Below, piece after piece: positions 7,152 through 14,865 of a stretch of DNA of 64,000 nt. Position numbers and translations under genes: made by a program. Source of the DNA: an uncultured Acidobacteriia bacterium (GTDB lineage: Bacteria > Acidobacteriota > Terriglobia > Bryobacterales > Bryobacteraceae); assembly GCA_903825445.1 (NCBI GenBank), contig CAIKAS010000011.1:1-64000 (forward strand), read 5' to 3'. The number at the start of each line of letters is the position of its first letter. The first letter of the stretch is position 1. The notes under the pieces were generated by a model. It saw only the letters and a program-made list of their open reading frames with translations. It made no database searches and was not told where the DNA came from.

Positions 7152-8285
7152 TCATGCGGTCACCACCTGTGCTGCCGCGCGAGCGACAATTCGTTCTTCG
7201 TCGGCCGGCACGATATAGATCGGGACTTTCGCGCCATCGGGCGAAAGCTTTGCCTCGTTGCGCGCCGCAGCATTTCTCGCCGCATCCAGTTCAATACCAA
7301 ACGCTTCGAGACCTTTGCAAACAGCCGCACGGGTCGATGCGCCGTTCTCGCCAATGCCGCCGGAGAAAGTCAGCACGTCCACGCCGCCCAGTTCCACGAG
7401 AAACGCTCCAATGTAGTTTCGGATCGCCCGCACGAAAACATCCATCGCGAGTTGCGAACGATGATCGCCAGCCGCAATGCCCGCTTCGATATCGCGCATG
7501 TCGCCCGTCCCGCCGCTCATACCCGCGAGTCCGGATTTCGACGACAAGATCTCCGCCATTTCGTCCACACTCAGGTTCAGCCGCTTCATCGCGTAGAGAG
7601 CGGCGAACGCGTCCACATCGCCCGCGCGATTGTTGTGGGGAATTCCCGATTGCGCAGAAATGCCGAAGCTTGTGCCAACCGCGAAACCATTGCGAATCGC
7701 CGCGATGCTGGAACTGCCACCGAGATGACATGAAATGTGCCGAATGTCTTTGCGGCCCAGCAGTTCCTGCGCGCGTTCACTCGCGGCACGGTGGCTGGCA
7801 CCATGGAAACCATAGCGCCGAATGCCCAACTGCTCCTTCCATTCATAAGGAACGGAATAGGTGATTGTGCTCTCGGGCAGTTCTCCGTAAAACGCGGTTT
7901 CGAAGAGAGCGACCAGCGGCACAGAGGGAACCTGGCTTTGGAAAGCGCGCATCGCAGCCATGTAAGGAGGGTTGTGCGCGGGGGCGAGGAAGGTGAATTC
8001 TTCCATCGCTTTTAGCACCACATCATCGACCAGCCTGGCGCCTGTGACTGGCCCGGCGTGCACGGCCTTGAAACCGATGGCGCTCAATTCGGCCAGATTC
8101 TTCAGCGGTTTACTGTCACCCAGGATATCGCCCAGGCACTGTGAAATCGCAGCTTCGTAATTGGGGCAGCAACCCGCCTGGCCAATGCGCTCGACCAGAC
8201 CTTTCGCCATCACCGCACTTGATTGCATGTCATACAGGCGGTACTTTAGCGAGGTGGTTCCGATGTTGACAACAAGAATCTTCAT
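7152..8285 (-). CDS. ackA: Acetate/propionate kinase family (acyl-phosphate to ATP)
   Basis: Transfers phosphate from acyl-phosphate to ADP, giving the carboxylate (likely lactate here) and ATP. It is the last energy-yielding step of the pathway. The start at 8285 gives 377 residues beginning MKILVVNIGTTSLKYRLYDM, the family phosphate-binding N-terminus. A start at 8339 would add 18 unrelated residues and cross the promoter region. Other motifs are YGFHGASHR, SCHLGGSSSIAAIRNG and LTFSGGIGENGAS. It is the first gene of the minus-strand operon. Kinases of this type usually act outside the shell, and no encapsulation helix is visible. Confidence 0.94.
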   Translation of the reverse strand: MKILVVNIGTTSLKYRLYDMQSSAVMAKGLVERIGQAGCCPNYEAAISQCLGDILGDSKPLKNLAELSAIGFKAVHAGPVTGARLVDDVVLKAMEEFTFLAPAHNPPYMAAMRAFQSQVPSVPLVALFETAFYGELPESTITYSVPYEWKEQLGIRRYGFHGASHRAASERAQELLGRKDIRHISCHLGGSSSIAAIRNGFAVGTSFGISAQSGIPHNNRAGDVDAFAALYAMKRLNLSVDEMAEILSSKSGLAGMSGGTGDMRDIEAGIAAGDHRSQLAMDVFVRAIRNYIGAFLVELGGVDVLTFSGGIGENGASTRAAVCKGLEAFGIELDAARNAAARNEAKLSPDGAKVPIYIVPADEERIVARAAAQVVTA

Positions 8286-8293
8286 TGGAAGTA

Positions 8294-8340
8294 ATTGACT
8301 ATCATACGCCATTTTATATATACTTTCAGTCAGAGTCAAT
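8294..8340. promoter_or_regulatory. Overlapping divergent promoters with inverted repeat
   Basis: Between ackA and the pduS-like gene. On the plus strand TTGACT (8295-8300) is 18 bases from TATACT (8319-8324). On the minus strand TTGACT (8339-8334) is 17 bases from TAAAAT (8316-8311). The two promoters face each other and overlap, so both transcription units probably compete or switch together. The -35 boxes lie in a perfect inverted repeat (ATTGACT at 8294-8300, AGTCAAT at 8334-8340), a possible site for the DeoR-type regulator. The boxes are read from sequence; function is inferred. Confidence 0.6.
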
Positions 8341-8354
8341 CAAAATCCTTCAAA

Positions 8355-9650
8355 ATGACCTTAGACAGAATTGCCGAGCTGGGGATTGTGGGTGCTGGTG
8401 GCGCCGGTTTTCCAACATCCGTCAAACTGAATACACAGGTTCCGCAGTTGCTGGTCAATGGCGCTGAGTGCGAACCGCTCTTACATAAAGATAAAGAGCT
8501 GCTGATGCACCACGCCGACGACATGCTCCGGGGCATCCGGATTTCCATGAATCTGGCTGGCTGCACTGAGGCGGTCATCGGGATTAAGAACAAATATCAC
8601 GGGGTGATGGACGCGATTCAGCCGAAACTTCCGGCCGACGTTCGGATTTTTCCGCTGCCCGATTCCTATCCGTCCGGCGACGAATTCGTGATGGTCAACG
8701 ACATTACGAAGCGCATTATTCCTCCGGGCGGACTGCCGAAGGATGTTGGTTGTGTCGTCATGAACGTGGAAACGCTCATGAACATCGGCCTGGATAAGCC
8801 GGTGACGCATAAGTACCTCACGGTGGCGGGAGCGGTTGCCGATCCCATTACGCTCTCGGTGCCGATCGGTGTGACTATCGGTGAAGTGATCGAGATGGCC
8901 GGTGGCGCGACGGTTTCGGATTTCGGCGTACTGCTGGGTGGCGCGATGATGGGCACGGTGGCGCAAAGCCTGGATCAGCCGGTGACAAAAACGCTGGGCG
9001 GGATCATCGTGCTGCCATCCGACCATTCCCTGATTAAGCGCTACAAAATGCCGTGGGCGGAAATTCATCAGATCGGCAAGTCGGCCTGCGATCAGTGCCG
9101 CTTCTGCACGGACCTTTGCCCGCGCTATCTGCTGGGCCACCCGATTGAACCGCACGCTGCGATGCGCGCGCTGATGTTTGGCACTTCCAACGAGCAGTTG
9201 GTAGCGGCGACGCTTTATTGCTGCGAGTGCAATCTTTGCTCGCTGTTCAGTTGCCCGGAAGATCTGGATCCGAAGAACGTCTGCGTGCAGGGTAAGCCTG
9301 CGGCGCGCGAACAGGGGCTCAAGTTCAAGGGCGATCCAAGCGAGATTGAAACGCACCCGATGAAGGATTACCGCCGCGTTTCGACAAAGCGTTTGATTCT
9401 GAAGCTGGGCCTGGATAATTTCCGCAATGTGGGCCCGTTGACGAAGGTGGATTTCAAGCCCTCGAAAGTCGTGCTTCCGCTGAAGCAACACACCGGCGCG
9501 CCGGCGATTGCGGCGGTCAAAGTGGGCGACAAAGTGAAGGTGGGCGATCTGATCGGCAAGCCCGCGGAGAAGGCGCTGGGCGCGCGTATTCATGCAAGCA
9601 TCAGCGGCACGGTATCGGCAGTGAACAGTTCAGTAACGATTACGGCATAG
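8355..9650 (+). CDS. PduS-like RnfC-family flavo-iron-sulfur protein
   Basis: A predicted electron carrier linked to the microcompartment. In the Pdu system PduS reduces cobalamin using NADH and partners PduT. The start at 8355 (MTLDRIAELGIVGAGGAGFPT) matches the glycine-rich N-terminus of RnfC/NuoF-type FMN-NADH domains. The upstream start at 8295 adds 20 unrelated residues. A SLBB-like segment follows, then two ferredoxin-type cysteine sets for two [4Fe-4S] clusters (CDQCRFCTDLCP, and CCECNLCSLFSCP). The C-terminal 80 residues look like a biotinyl/RnfC hybrid domain (AVKVGDKVKVGDLIGKP). It is separated by only seven bases from the PduT-like shell gene. No cobalamin enzyme is visible, so its role here is probably general NADH/electron export. 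Confidence 0.9.
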   Translation: MTLDRIAELGIVGAGGAGFPTSVKLNTQVPQLLVNGAECEPLLHKDKELLMHHADDMLRGIRISMNLAGCTEAVIGIKNKYHGVMDAIQPKLPADVRIFPLPDSYPSGDEFVMVNDITKRIIPPGGLPKDVGCVVMNVETLMNIGLDKPVTHKYLTVAGAVADPITLSVPIGVTIGEVIEMAGGATVSDFGVLLGGAMMGTVAQSLDQPVTKTLGGIIVLPSDHSLIKRYKMPWAEIHQIGKSACDQCRFCTDLCPRYLLGHPIEPHAAMRALMFGTSNEQLVAATLYCCECNLCSLFSCPEDLDPKNVCVQGKPAAREQGLKFKGDPSEIETHPMKDYRRVSTKRLILKLGLDNFRNVGPLTKVDFKPSKVVLPLKQHTGAPAIAAVKVGDKVKVGDLIGKPAEKALGARIHASISGTVSAVNSSVTITA

Positions 9651-9657
9651 GACAAAC

Positions 9658-10218
9658 ATGGAAGACTTCGATTCAATCGGACTGGTGGAGCTTTCGAGCG
9701 TCGCGCGCGGCTACACGGTGGAAGACGCCATGATCAAGTCCGCTAACGTGAAGATCATCATGGCGCGGACCATCTGCTCGGGCAAGTTTCTGGTGGCGGT
9801 GGCTGGCGATGCGGATGCTGTGATGGCGTCACTTGAAGCAGCTGCGAAAGCGGGACGCGGCGCGATTATCGAAAAGCGCCATATTACGCGCGTGCATCCT
9901 TCGATTTTTCCGGCGATTATGGGTAATGTCGCGCTTGATCCCGATACTACGGACGCGCTTGGGATCATCGAAACTTTTTCGGCTTCGAGCATTATCGATG
10001 TGGCGGATGCGGCAGTGAAATCGGCGAATGTGACTCTGTTCCGCGTGCATCTTGCGATGGCGCTGGGCGGTAAGGGTTTCGTGCTGATGACGGGCGATGT
10101 TTCGAGTGTGGAGACGGCGGTGCAGGTGGGGTCGGACGTGGCGGGAGAAGACGGGATTCTGGTGGATCGTCAGGTGATTCGCCGGCCGGCGAAAGAGCTG
10201 TTCAAAGAGTTTATTTAA
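9658..10218 (+). CDS. PduT-like BMC-T shell protein with a single pore cysteine
   Basis: A tandem BMC-domain shell protein, 186 residues (domains about 1-92 and 98-182). The only cysteine in the chain is Cys40 in RTICSGKFLV. In PduT a cysteine at about this position in the first domain points into the threefold pore, where three copies bind a [4Fe-4S] cluster. The gene directly follows the pduS-like gene, as expected for a pair that passes electrons across the shell. It is unlike the other BMC-T at 5684-6256. The shell call is firm; the cluster is an inference from the cysteine position and neighbour. Confidence 0.93.
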   Translation: MEDFDSIGLVELSSVARGYTVEDAMIKSANVKIIMARTICSGKFLVAVAGDADAVMASLEAAAKAGRGAIIEKRHITRVHPSIFPAIMGNVALDPDTTDALGIIETFSASSIIDVADAAVKSANVTLFRVHLAMALGGKGFVLMTGDVSSVETAVQVGSDVAGEDGILVDRQVIRRPAKELFKEFI

Positions 10219-10243
10219 GCATCGCGACTACGAGCGGGCGGCT

Positions 10244-10576
10244 TCAATAGCCAAACAGCGGCGCGATTCTTTCCCGAACCTCATCCGCGACTTCTGGCGA
10301 GCACTTCTCGGCGCGCCTGGCCTTCCAATTGACGCTCCGGACGTGGTCGGCCAGAATCACACCCTTGGTCGCCGAACCGGACGGTACTGTTACTTCAAAC
10401 GGATAACCCTTCGACAGATTCGTAATCGGACATACGATAGCGAGTCCAGAACGCGCGTTGTAGATCCGGGGACTCAAAACCAAGGCGGGGCGTCTTCCTG
10501 CTTGTTCGCGTCCGGCTTGCGGATCGAACGTCAGCCAGATCAGGTCGTTTGCGTCTGGCACGTACGCGGCGCTCAC
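10244..10576 (-). CDS. mazF: MazF/PemK-family toxin
   Basis: A type II toxin, probably a sequence-specific endoribonuclease, 110 residues. It has the family pattern: GDLVW-like start (DANDLIWLTFDPQAGREQAG), RRPALVLSP, a central IVCPITN strand, and GVILADHVRSVNW before the final helix. It lies 40 bases downstream of a MazE-like antitoxin gene on the same strand, in the standard order. The pair sits just beyond the microcompartment locus and is unrelated to it. Confidence 0.93.
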   Translation of the reverse strand: MSAAYVPDANDLIWLTFDPQAGREQAGRRPALVLSPRIYNARSGLAIVCPITNLSKGYPFEVTVPSGSATKGVILADHVRSVNWKARRAEKCSPEVADEVRERIAPLFGY

Positions 10577-10616
10577 GACTCATTCCGGGTGAAAATACTC
10601 ACCACGCTTCTCCGCC

Positions 10617-10847
10617 CTACCGCGTTCCCCAATCGGTCTCGCGATGACGATTCCTGGGCGTGATCTTCTCCACGAGTTCCGTCAGTTCGTACCTGGGTTT
10701 GGCTGGGCGAAGGACGATGCCGCCATTGGAGTCGATATCCATCGCCAGACGGTCACCTTCGCTAAGGCGAGCCTGTTTGATGATCGATTGAGGAATCCGT
10801 ACCGCGAGACTGTTCCCCCAGACGGATACCGTGGTTTCACTTTGCAT
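10617..10847 (-). CDS. mazE: MazE-family antitoxin
   Basis: A 76-residue AbrB/SpoVT-type DNA-binding antitoxin. The swapped-hairpin beta-barrel is visible as VSVWGNSLAVRIPQSIIKQA followed by LSEGDRLAMDID. The acidic/basic C-terminal tail (residues 50-76) would wrap the toxin. It likely autoregulates the pair from the short AT-rich stretch upstream of 10847. Confidence 0.92.
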   Translation of the reverse strand: MQSETTVSVWGNSLAVRIPQSIIKQARLSEGDRLAMDIDSNGGIVLRPAKPRYELTELVEKITPRNRHRETDWGTR

Positions 10848-10904
10848 ATGTATCTACTTTGAACATACACGCGTACGGGAATATACTCCACGAGCCGCCG
10901 GCGA

Positions 10905-11243
10905 TCACTCGCAGGAGCAAAGCTGAATCACTTCGAACCTGACTTCGACCGACCGGGAACCGGACGCCTGAGTCACCGAATGCTCCACTCGAACCTTTTG
11001 CCCGGCATTGCCGTACAGGTCCCGAATTACATCCCCGGCTCGGTCCACCTCCGACGAATCAAAGTTTCTCAGAGCTATCCCTTTGCTCGTCAACGTTGTT
11101 GTGATCGCATCAATTGACATTTCTTTCAAAGGCGTTTTGGCTGTTGACACGAACTTGTAAATAACGCTGCGAATGTGCATTGACGACTGATCGGCCATCA
11201 ATACACCAGCGGCCAGCGCGAAGCACATTATCTTAAATCGCAT
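10905..11243 (-). CDS. Secreted small protein with a POTRA-like domain
   Basis: A 112-residue exported protein (start at 11243, MRFKIMCFALAAGVLMADQ; an ATG at 11258 is also possible). After the signal peptide comes a single domain (IRSVIYKFVSTAKTPLKEMSIDAI, shown in part as IRSVIYKFVSTA, then FDSSEVDRAGDVIRDLYGNAGQKVRVE and VEVRFEVIQLC). Its order of strand, helix, FD-x3-V...I-x2-LY-x2-G and closing strand is like a POTRA repeat of BamA/FtsQ-type proteins. It ends in CSCE. A single free POTRA-like domain is unusual. The function is unknown. Confidence 0.7.
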   Translation of the reverse strand: MRFKIMCFALAAGVLMADQSSMHIRSVIYKFVSTAKTPLKEMSIDAITTTLTSKGIALRNFDSSEVDRAGDVIRDLYGNAGQKVRVEHSVTQASGSRSVEVRFEVIQLCSCE

Positions 11244-11369
11244 ACAGACTCCTTGCAACGGAGTTTAGCGTAGAAATGGCGCGCACGGGGTGGCCACGAT
11301 ATTTCAACGCGATCCCTGTCGCTATTAAGCCTGGACACCCGCCGCGTGAATTCCAGCTAGAATTGAAGA

Positions 11370-12149
11370 GTGTCCAACCCGCGCGGCTTTCGCACACTGA
11401 CGCCCTACCCGATCGTGCAGGACGTTCCTGGTCTGATTGACTTTCTGAAAGATACCTTTGGTCCCAGCCACACGGTGGAAGAAACATTTCGGGCGGTTGG
11501 CTCGGCGGGCGGGTACCATTGCGAGATCCGCATTGGCGATTGCATGATGATGATCGGCGGCGGTGGCTCGGACGTAGCCTGGAAAGGCGAGAGCCAGCCA
11601 ATGGCGTTTCACATCTATGTGCCGGATGTCGATGAGGCTTACGCGAGAGCGCTCGTCGCCGGGGCCACTTCACTGGCACAGCCTACGGATCAGCCCTGGG
11701 GTGAGCGAACCGCTAACGTCAAAGATCCGTTCGGCAACAACTGGTACATCGCAACGTTTCAGGGTGAGAACTATTTTTCGGAAGGCGCGCCGACTATCCA
11801 GCCGGTTCTGCATCCGCCGCATTCAGCGCCGGTGATCGAATTCCTGGTGCGCGCATTCGGCGCCGATGAATCCGGCCGTGCCACTTCCGATGAAGGCGCT
11901 ATTCTTCACACCACCATTAAGATTGGTGATGCGGCGATGGAGTTGATCGACGCGGCGTGGATTTATCAGCCGATGCCAGGCATGTTTTATCTCTACGTTC
12001 CCGACGTGGACGCAACGTATCGGCGGGCTATCGAAGCGGGGGCCAAATCGATCGGCGAGCCGGTCGATCACGATTACGGCGACCGGAGCGGTGGCGTTGA
12101 AGCCTTTGGCAACAAGTGGTACATCGCAACACACCTGAAAACCGCGTAA
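11370..12149 (+). CDS. Tandem VOC (glyoxalase-like) domain protein, PhnB type
   Basis: A 259-residue cytoplasmic protein with two similar VOC domains (about 8-125 and 130-257). Each has a YPIVQDVPGLIDFL-like start, a metal/substrate strand (CEIRIGDCMMMIG; HTTIKIGDAAMELID) and an ending DPFGNNWYIAT or EAFGNKWYIATH. It starts with GTG. Family members include dioxygenases, resistance proteins and epimerases, so the reaction cannot be named. Confidence 0.85.
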   Translation: MSNPRGFRTLTPYPIVQDVPGLIDFLKDTFGPSHTVEETFRAVGSAGGYHCEIRIGDCMMMIGGGGSDVAWKGESQPMAFHIYVPDVDEAYARALVAGATSLAQPTDQPWGERTANVKDPFGNNWYIATFQGENYFSEGAPTIQPVLHPPHSAPVIEFLVRAFGADESGRATSDEGAILHTTIKIGDAAMELIDAAWIYQPMPGMFYLYVPDVDATYRRAIEAGAKSIGEPVDHDYGDRSGGVEAFGNKWYIATHLKTA

Positions 12150-12230
12150 ATGTTAAAACATTTCCAACAGATTACAATTTGATGTACAATCTGGTCCTGG
12201 CCGGGGTCCAATCGCGGCCAAGGAGGATCT

Positions 12231-13079
12231 ATGCGTCAAATCACGGTTGTTAGTTTTTCCTGCATCGCCCTTTCCGTTTTTTCCGTTTCGACATACGCGT
12301 CGAACATCGTGGTAAACGGTTCGTTTGAAGCTACCCCAACCTACGGCGTGGGGGCCGGGCCATTCGGCGGCGATACCTTCGACTACCCAAACTGTAACTC
12401 GCTCAACCCGTGCGTTGCGGTGCCGAACTGGACAACCCAATCGAGTCTGTCCATACTCTTCACACCTGCCAACATCCCTACGCTTCTGGATGGTGGAGGC
12501 CTGATCACCGCCGCTGACGGCAATAATTTTGTTGGCTCGGATGCTGCCTTCGGCACCGAGGGTCCAATCTCACAAACTCTCACCGGACTAACGGTAGGTC
12601 AAAGCTACACGCTGAGTTTCGATCAGGCGGCGGGAGAACTCGGTGGTAATTATGCGGATCCATCAACTGATCAGTGGATCGTAACGGTCGGCGGGACACT
12701 TGCCAGTTCGCCGACGACGATCACGCTGCCGGACTCATCTACCATCGGCGCCTACGTGGTCAACGGCCCGGATGACTCATGGACAACACCGCTAATTACG
12801 CTGAATGCGGTGATTTCCAATCCGAGCAGTGGTTTTTCCGGCTGGCAGGCGGAGTCGTATTCGTTCACGGCGAGCGCCACCAGTGAACTGCTGGCCTTTA
12901 TGGGCGTCGGGTCTCCGCAGGGAGGGCCACCTCTGGCGCTACTGGACAACGTCGACGTAGAGGCGTCATCGGGCACGTCCGGCACGTCGTCTACTCCGGA
13001 ACCGAAATCCTTCGCGCTGGCATTGTTGGGTGCTGGTCTGCTGGCTGCCGTTGTAATTCATCGACAAAGGCGGGCCTGA
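12231..13079 (+). CDS. PEP-CTERM exported protein
   Basis: A secreted protein of 282 residues. A signal peptide (residues 1-23, ending TYASN) is followed by an NIVVNGSFE start typical of choice-of-anchor/DUF642-like extracellular domains. The C-terminal sorting signal is a PEP motif (STPEPKSFAL), a hydrophobic segment (LALLGAGLLAAVVI) and a basic tail (HRQRRA). PEP-CTERM proteins are processed by exosortase and linked to exopolysaccharide and biofilm. It has a strong Shine-Dalgarno (AAGGAGGA) just upstream of the ATG. Ten bases separate it from the hydroxylase gene. Confidence 0.9.
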   Translation: MRQITVVSFSCIALSVFSVSTYASNIVVNGSFEATPTYGVGAGPFGGDTFDYPNCNSLNPCVAVPNWTTQSSLSILFTPANIPTLLDGGGLITAADGNNFVGSDAAFGTEGPISQTLTGLTVGQSYTLSFDQAAGELGGNYADPSTDQWIVTVGGTLASSPTTITLPDSSTIGAYVVNGPDDSWTTPLITLNAVISNPSSGFSGWQAESYSFTASATSELLAFMGVGSPQGGPPLALLDNVDVEASSGTSGTSSTPEPKSFALALLGAGLLAAVVIHRQRRA

Positions 13080-13088
13080 GCCCAATCC

Positions 13089-13967
13089 ATGGAAACGCTT
13101 CTGCAGTGGCGACGCTTGCCGCCGTTCGCTCTGGATCTGTTGAGGCTGTGTGTCTGGCTGGTGTTGCTGCTCGCCATCTTCGTGCCGCTCGAAAGGCTCT
13201 GGGCACGGCACCGCCAGAAGGTTTTCCGACAAGGTTTCGTTACCGATCTCGGCTATTACTTTCTGAATAGTCTGCTGCCCAAACTGATCCTGATCGCGCC
13301 ACTGTCCCTGCTCGCCAAAACGGTGCACACACTGGCGCCAAGCGGGCAATATGCGTTTATTGCGAGCCTGCCGTTGTGGCTGCGTTTTGCGGCGGCGATC
13401 GTGGTGGGGGACTTTGGCGCCTACTGGGGGCATCGCTGGATGCACGAGATTCCCTTCCTGTGGCGCTTCCATGCCGTCCATCACAGCGCCGAAGCGATGG
13501 ACTGGCTGGTGAATACGCGAGCGCACCCGCTCGACGTCTTCTTCACTCGCTTTTGCGGCCTGGTGCCGATTTACGTGCTGGGACTGGCGCAACCAACGGG
13601 AAATGCGGTGGACCCTTTGCCGCTCGCGGTTGCGATTACCGGTACAATTTGGAGCTTTGTCATCCACGCCAATTTACGGTGGAGATTCGGATGGCTGGAA
13701 AGGCTGGTCTCGACGCCGGCCTTTCACCACTGGCACCACACGAAGGATCCGCAGCACGTTGATAAGAATTACGCAGCACTCTTGCCGTGCATGGATCAGT
13801 GCTTCGGAACTTTCTATCTTCCGCGGGATCGGTGGCCCGAGGTCTATGGAACGGAAGCTCCCATGGCCCGCAGCATGGCTGGCCAGCTACTGCAACCGTT
13901 CGGGAGGGAAGCTGAGGTGGAGGCGGCACCTGGCTCACAAACGCCCCCGTATCCACAGGGCACTTGA
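13089..13967 (+). CDS. Fatty acid hydroxylase / sterol desaturase family membrane protein
   Basis: An integral membrane di-iron oxygenase of 292 residues. Transmembrane stretches lie at about 15-35, 50-75 and 90-110. The three histidine clusters that bind iron are HRWMHE, HAVHHS and HWHHTKD. A long hydrophobic helix bears TGTIWSFVIHANL before the last cluster. The substrate (fatty acid, hopanoid or sterol-like lipid) is not evident. Confidence 0.9.
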   Translation: METLLQWRRLPPFALDLLRLCVWLVLLLAIFVPLERLWARHRQKVFRQGFVTDLGYYFLNSLLPKLILIAPLSLLAKTVHTLAPSGQYAFIASLPLWLRFAAAIVVGDFGAYWGHRWMHEIPFLWRFHAVHHSAEAMDWLVNTRAHPLDVFFTRFCGLVPIYVLGLAQPTGNAVDPLPLAVAITGTIWSFVIHANLRWRFGWLERLVSTPAFHHWHHTKDPQHVDKNYAALLPCMDQCFGTFYLPRDRWPEVYGTEAPMARSMAGQLLQPFGREAEVEAAPGSQTPPYPQGT

Positions 13968-14001
13968 CATACGAATATCGTCGTAGTAATGTCTTCGTAT
14001 G
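13968..14001. promoter_or_regulatory. Tandem BlaI/MecI-like operator over the DUF3738 promoter
   Basis: Two 16-bp half-overlapping boxes, TACGA-N6-TCGTA (13970-13985) and TAGTA-N6-TCGTA (13984-13999), sit between a TTGACA (13964-13969) and the ATG at 13999. They lie in an 8-bp perfect inverted repeat (CATACGAA at 13968-13975, TTCGTATG at 13994-14001). Spacing and symmetry resemble BlaI/MecI operators (TAC-N10-GTA type). No BlaI/BlaR gene is in the window. Confidence 0.5.
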
Positions 14002-14856
14002 ACTGTTCCACGCGTGCTCTGTGCACTTGCCGTCGTCGCCTTGGTGTGCAGCAGGGCCACGGCGGCACCGCCCGCATTTGAAGCCGCGTCGGTCAAACCT
14101 GCGCCGCCAAAGTCCAGACCAGTCATGGAAGGCGGCCCCGGCACGTCCGATCCCAACCGCATCCGCTGTCGCATCAGCCTCCGATACCTGGTGATGGCTG
14201 CCTATCGTACAGGCAGTTCCCAACTGTCTGCCCCGGCGTGGCTTGACGACAGGCTTTTCGAGATCACCGCAACGCTGCCGCCTGGCACGACCGGAGCACA
14301 GCTTCGGACGATGCTGCAAGGCCTGCTCTCTGAGCGGTTCCACCTGACAATTCACCGCGAACAAAAAGAGATGGTCGCCTACACGCTCGGGATCGGCAAA
14401 GGTGGCCCCAAACTGAAAGAAGCCACTGATCAAGCGGCCAACACTACCGCTGACGATTTCGATCCGCTGCCTTCCGGACCTCCCAACGAACTGGAACTGG
14501 ATGGCGAGGGCTATCCCATCGTTCCTCCGACCGAAGGATCATGGCTGGTTGCGCTTCGCAGCGGACGCGCCAGAACACATCAGTTCCATGCGTCCATGCG
14601 GGATCTTGCCGGATTGCTGGAGAATCAACTTGGCCGGCCGGTTGCCGACGTCACGGGCCTGACCGGTCGATACGAATTCACGCTGTCGTGGATGGCTGGT
14701 GATCCGGCACCCTCTGCAAATGTACAAGCTTCAGACTCCGGCCCCGATCTCCCGGCGGCGTTGAAACAGCAACTCGGCCTGAGCTTACAATCGTCGAAAG
14801 AGTCGGTTGAAGTGCTGGTCATCGACTCGATTGACAGAGAACCCGCGGCCAACTGA
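13999..14856 (+). CDS. DUF3738 (TIGR03435) exported protein
   Basis: A 285-residue secreted protein of a family expanded in Solibacter-type acidobacteria. A signal peptide (1-22) precedes FEAASVKPA, the family signature. Then come SLRYLVMAAYRTGSSQLSAP (shown in part as LRYLVMAAY), LLSERFHLTIHREQKEMVAYTL and GRPVADVTGLTGRYEFTLSW, all recurring in TIGR03435. The role is unknown; these genes are often near BlaR1/MecR1-like sensors. A BlaI-like operator covers its promoter. A second member is at 58371-59150. Confidence 0.92.
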   Translation: MTVPRVLCALAVVALVCSRATAAPPAFEAASVKPAPPKSRPVMEGGPGTSDPNRIRCRISLRYLVMAAYRTGSSQLSAPAWLDDRLFEITATLPPGTTGAQLRTMLQGLLSERFHLTIHREQKEMVAYTLGIGKGGPKLKEATDQAANTTADDFDPLPSGPPNELELDGEGYPIVPPTEGSWLVALRSGRARTHQFHASMRDLAGLLENQLGRPVADVTGLTGRYEFTLSWMAGDPAPSANVQASDSGPDLPAALKQQLGLSLQSSKESVEVLVIDSIDREPAAN

Positions 14857-14865
14857 CGTCGCGGC

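Noticed and set aside
8481-9593. 370-residue minus-strand frame
   Set aside because: Antisense to the PduS-like gene, which carries clear iron-sulfur motifs.
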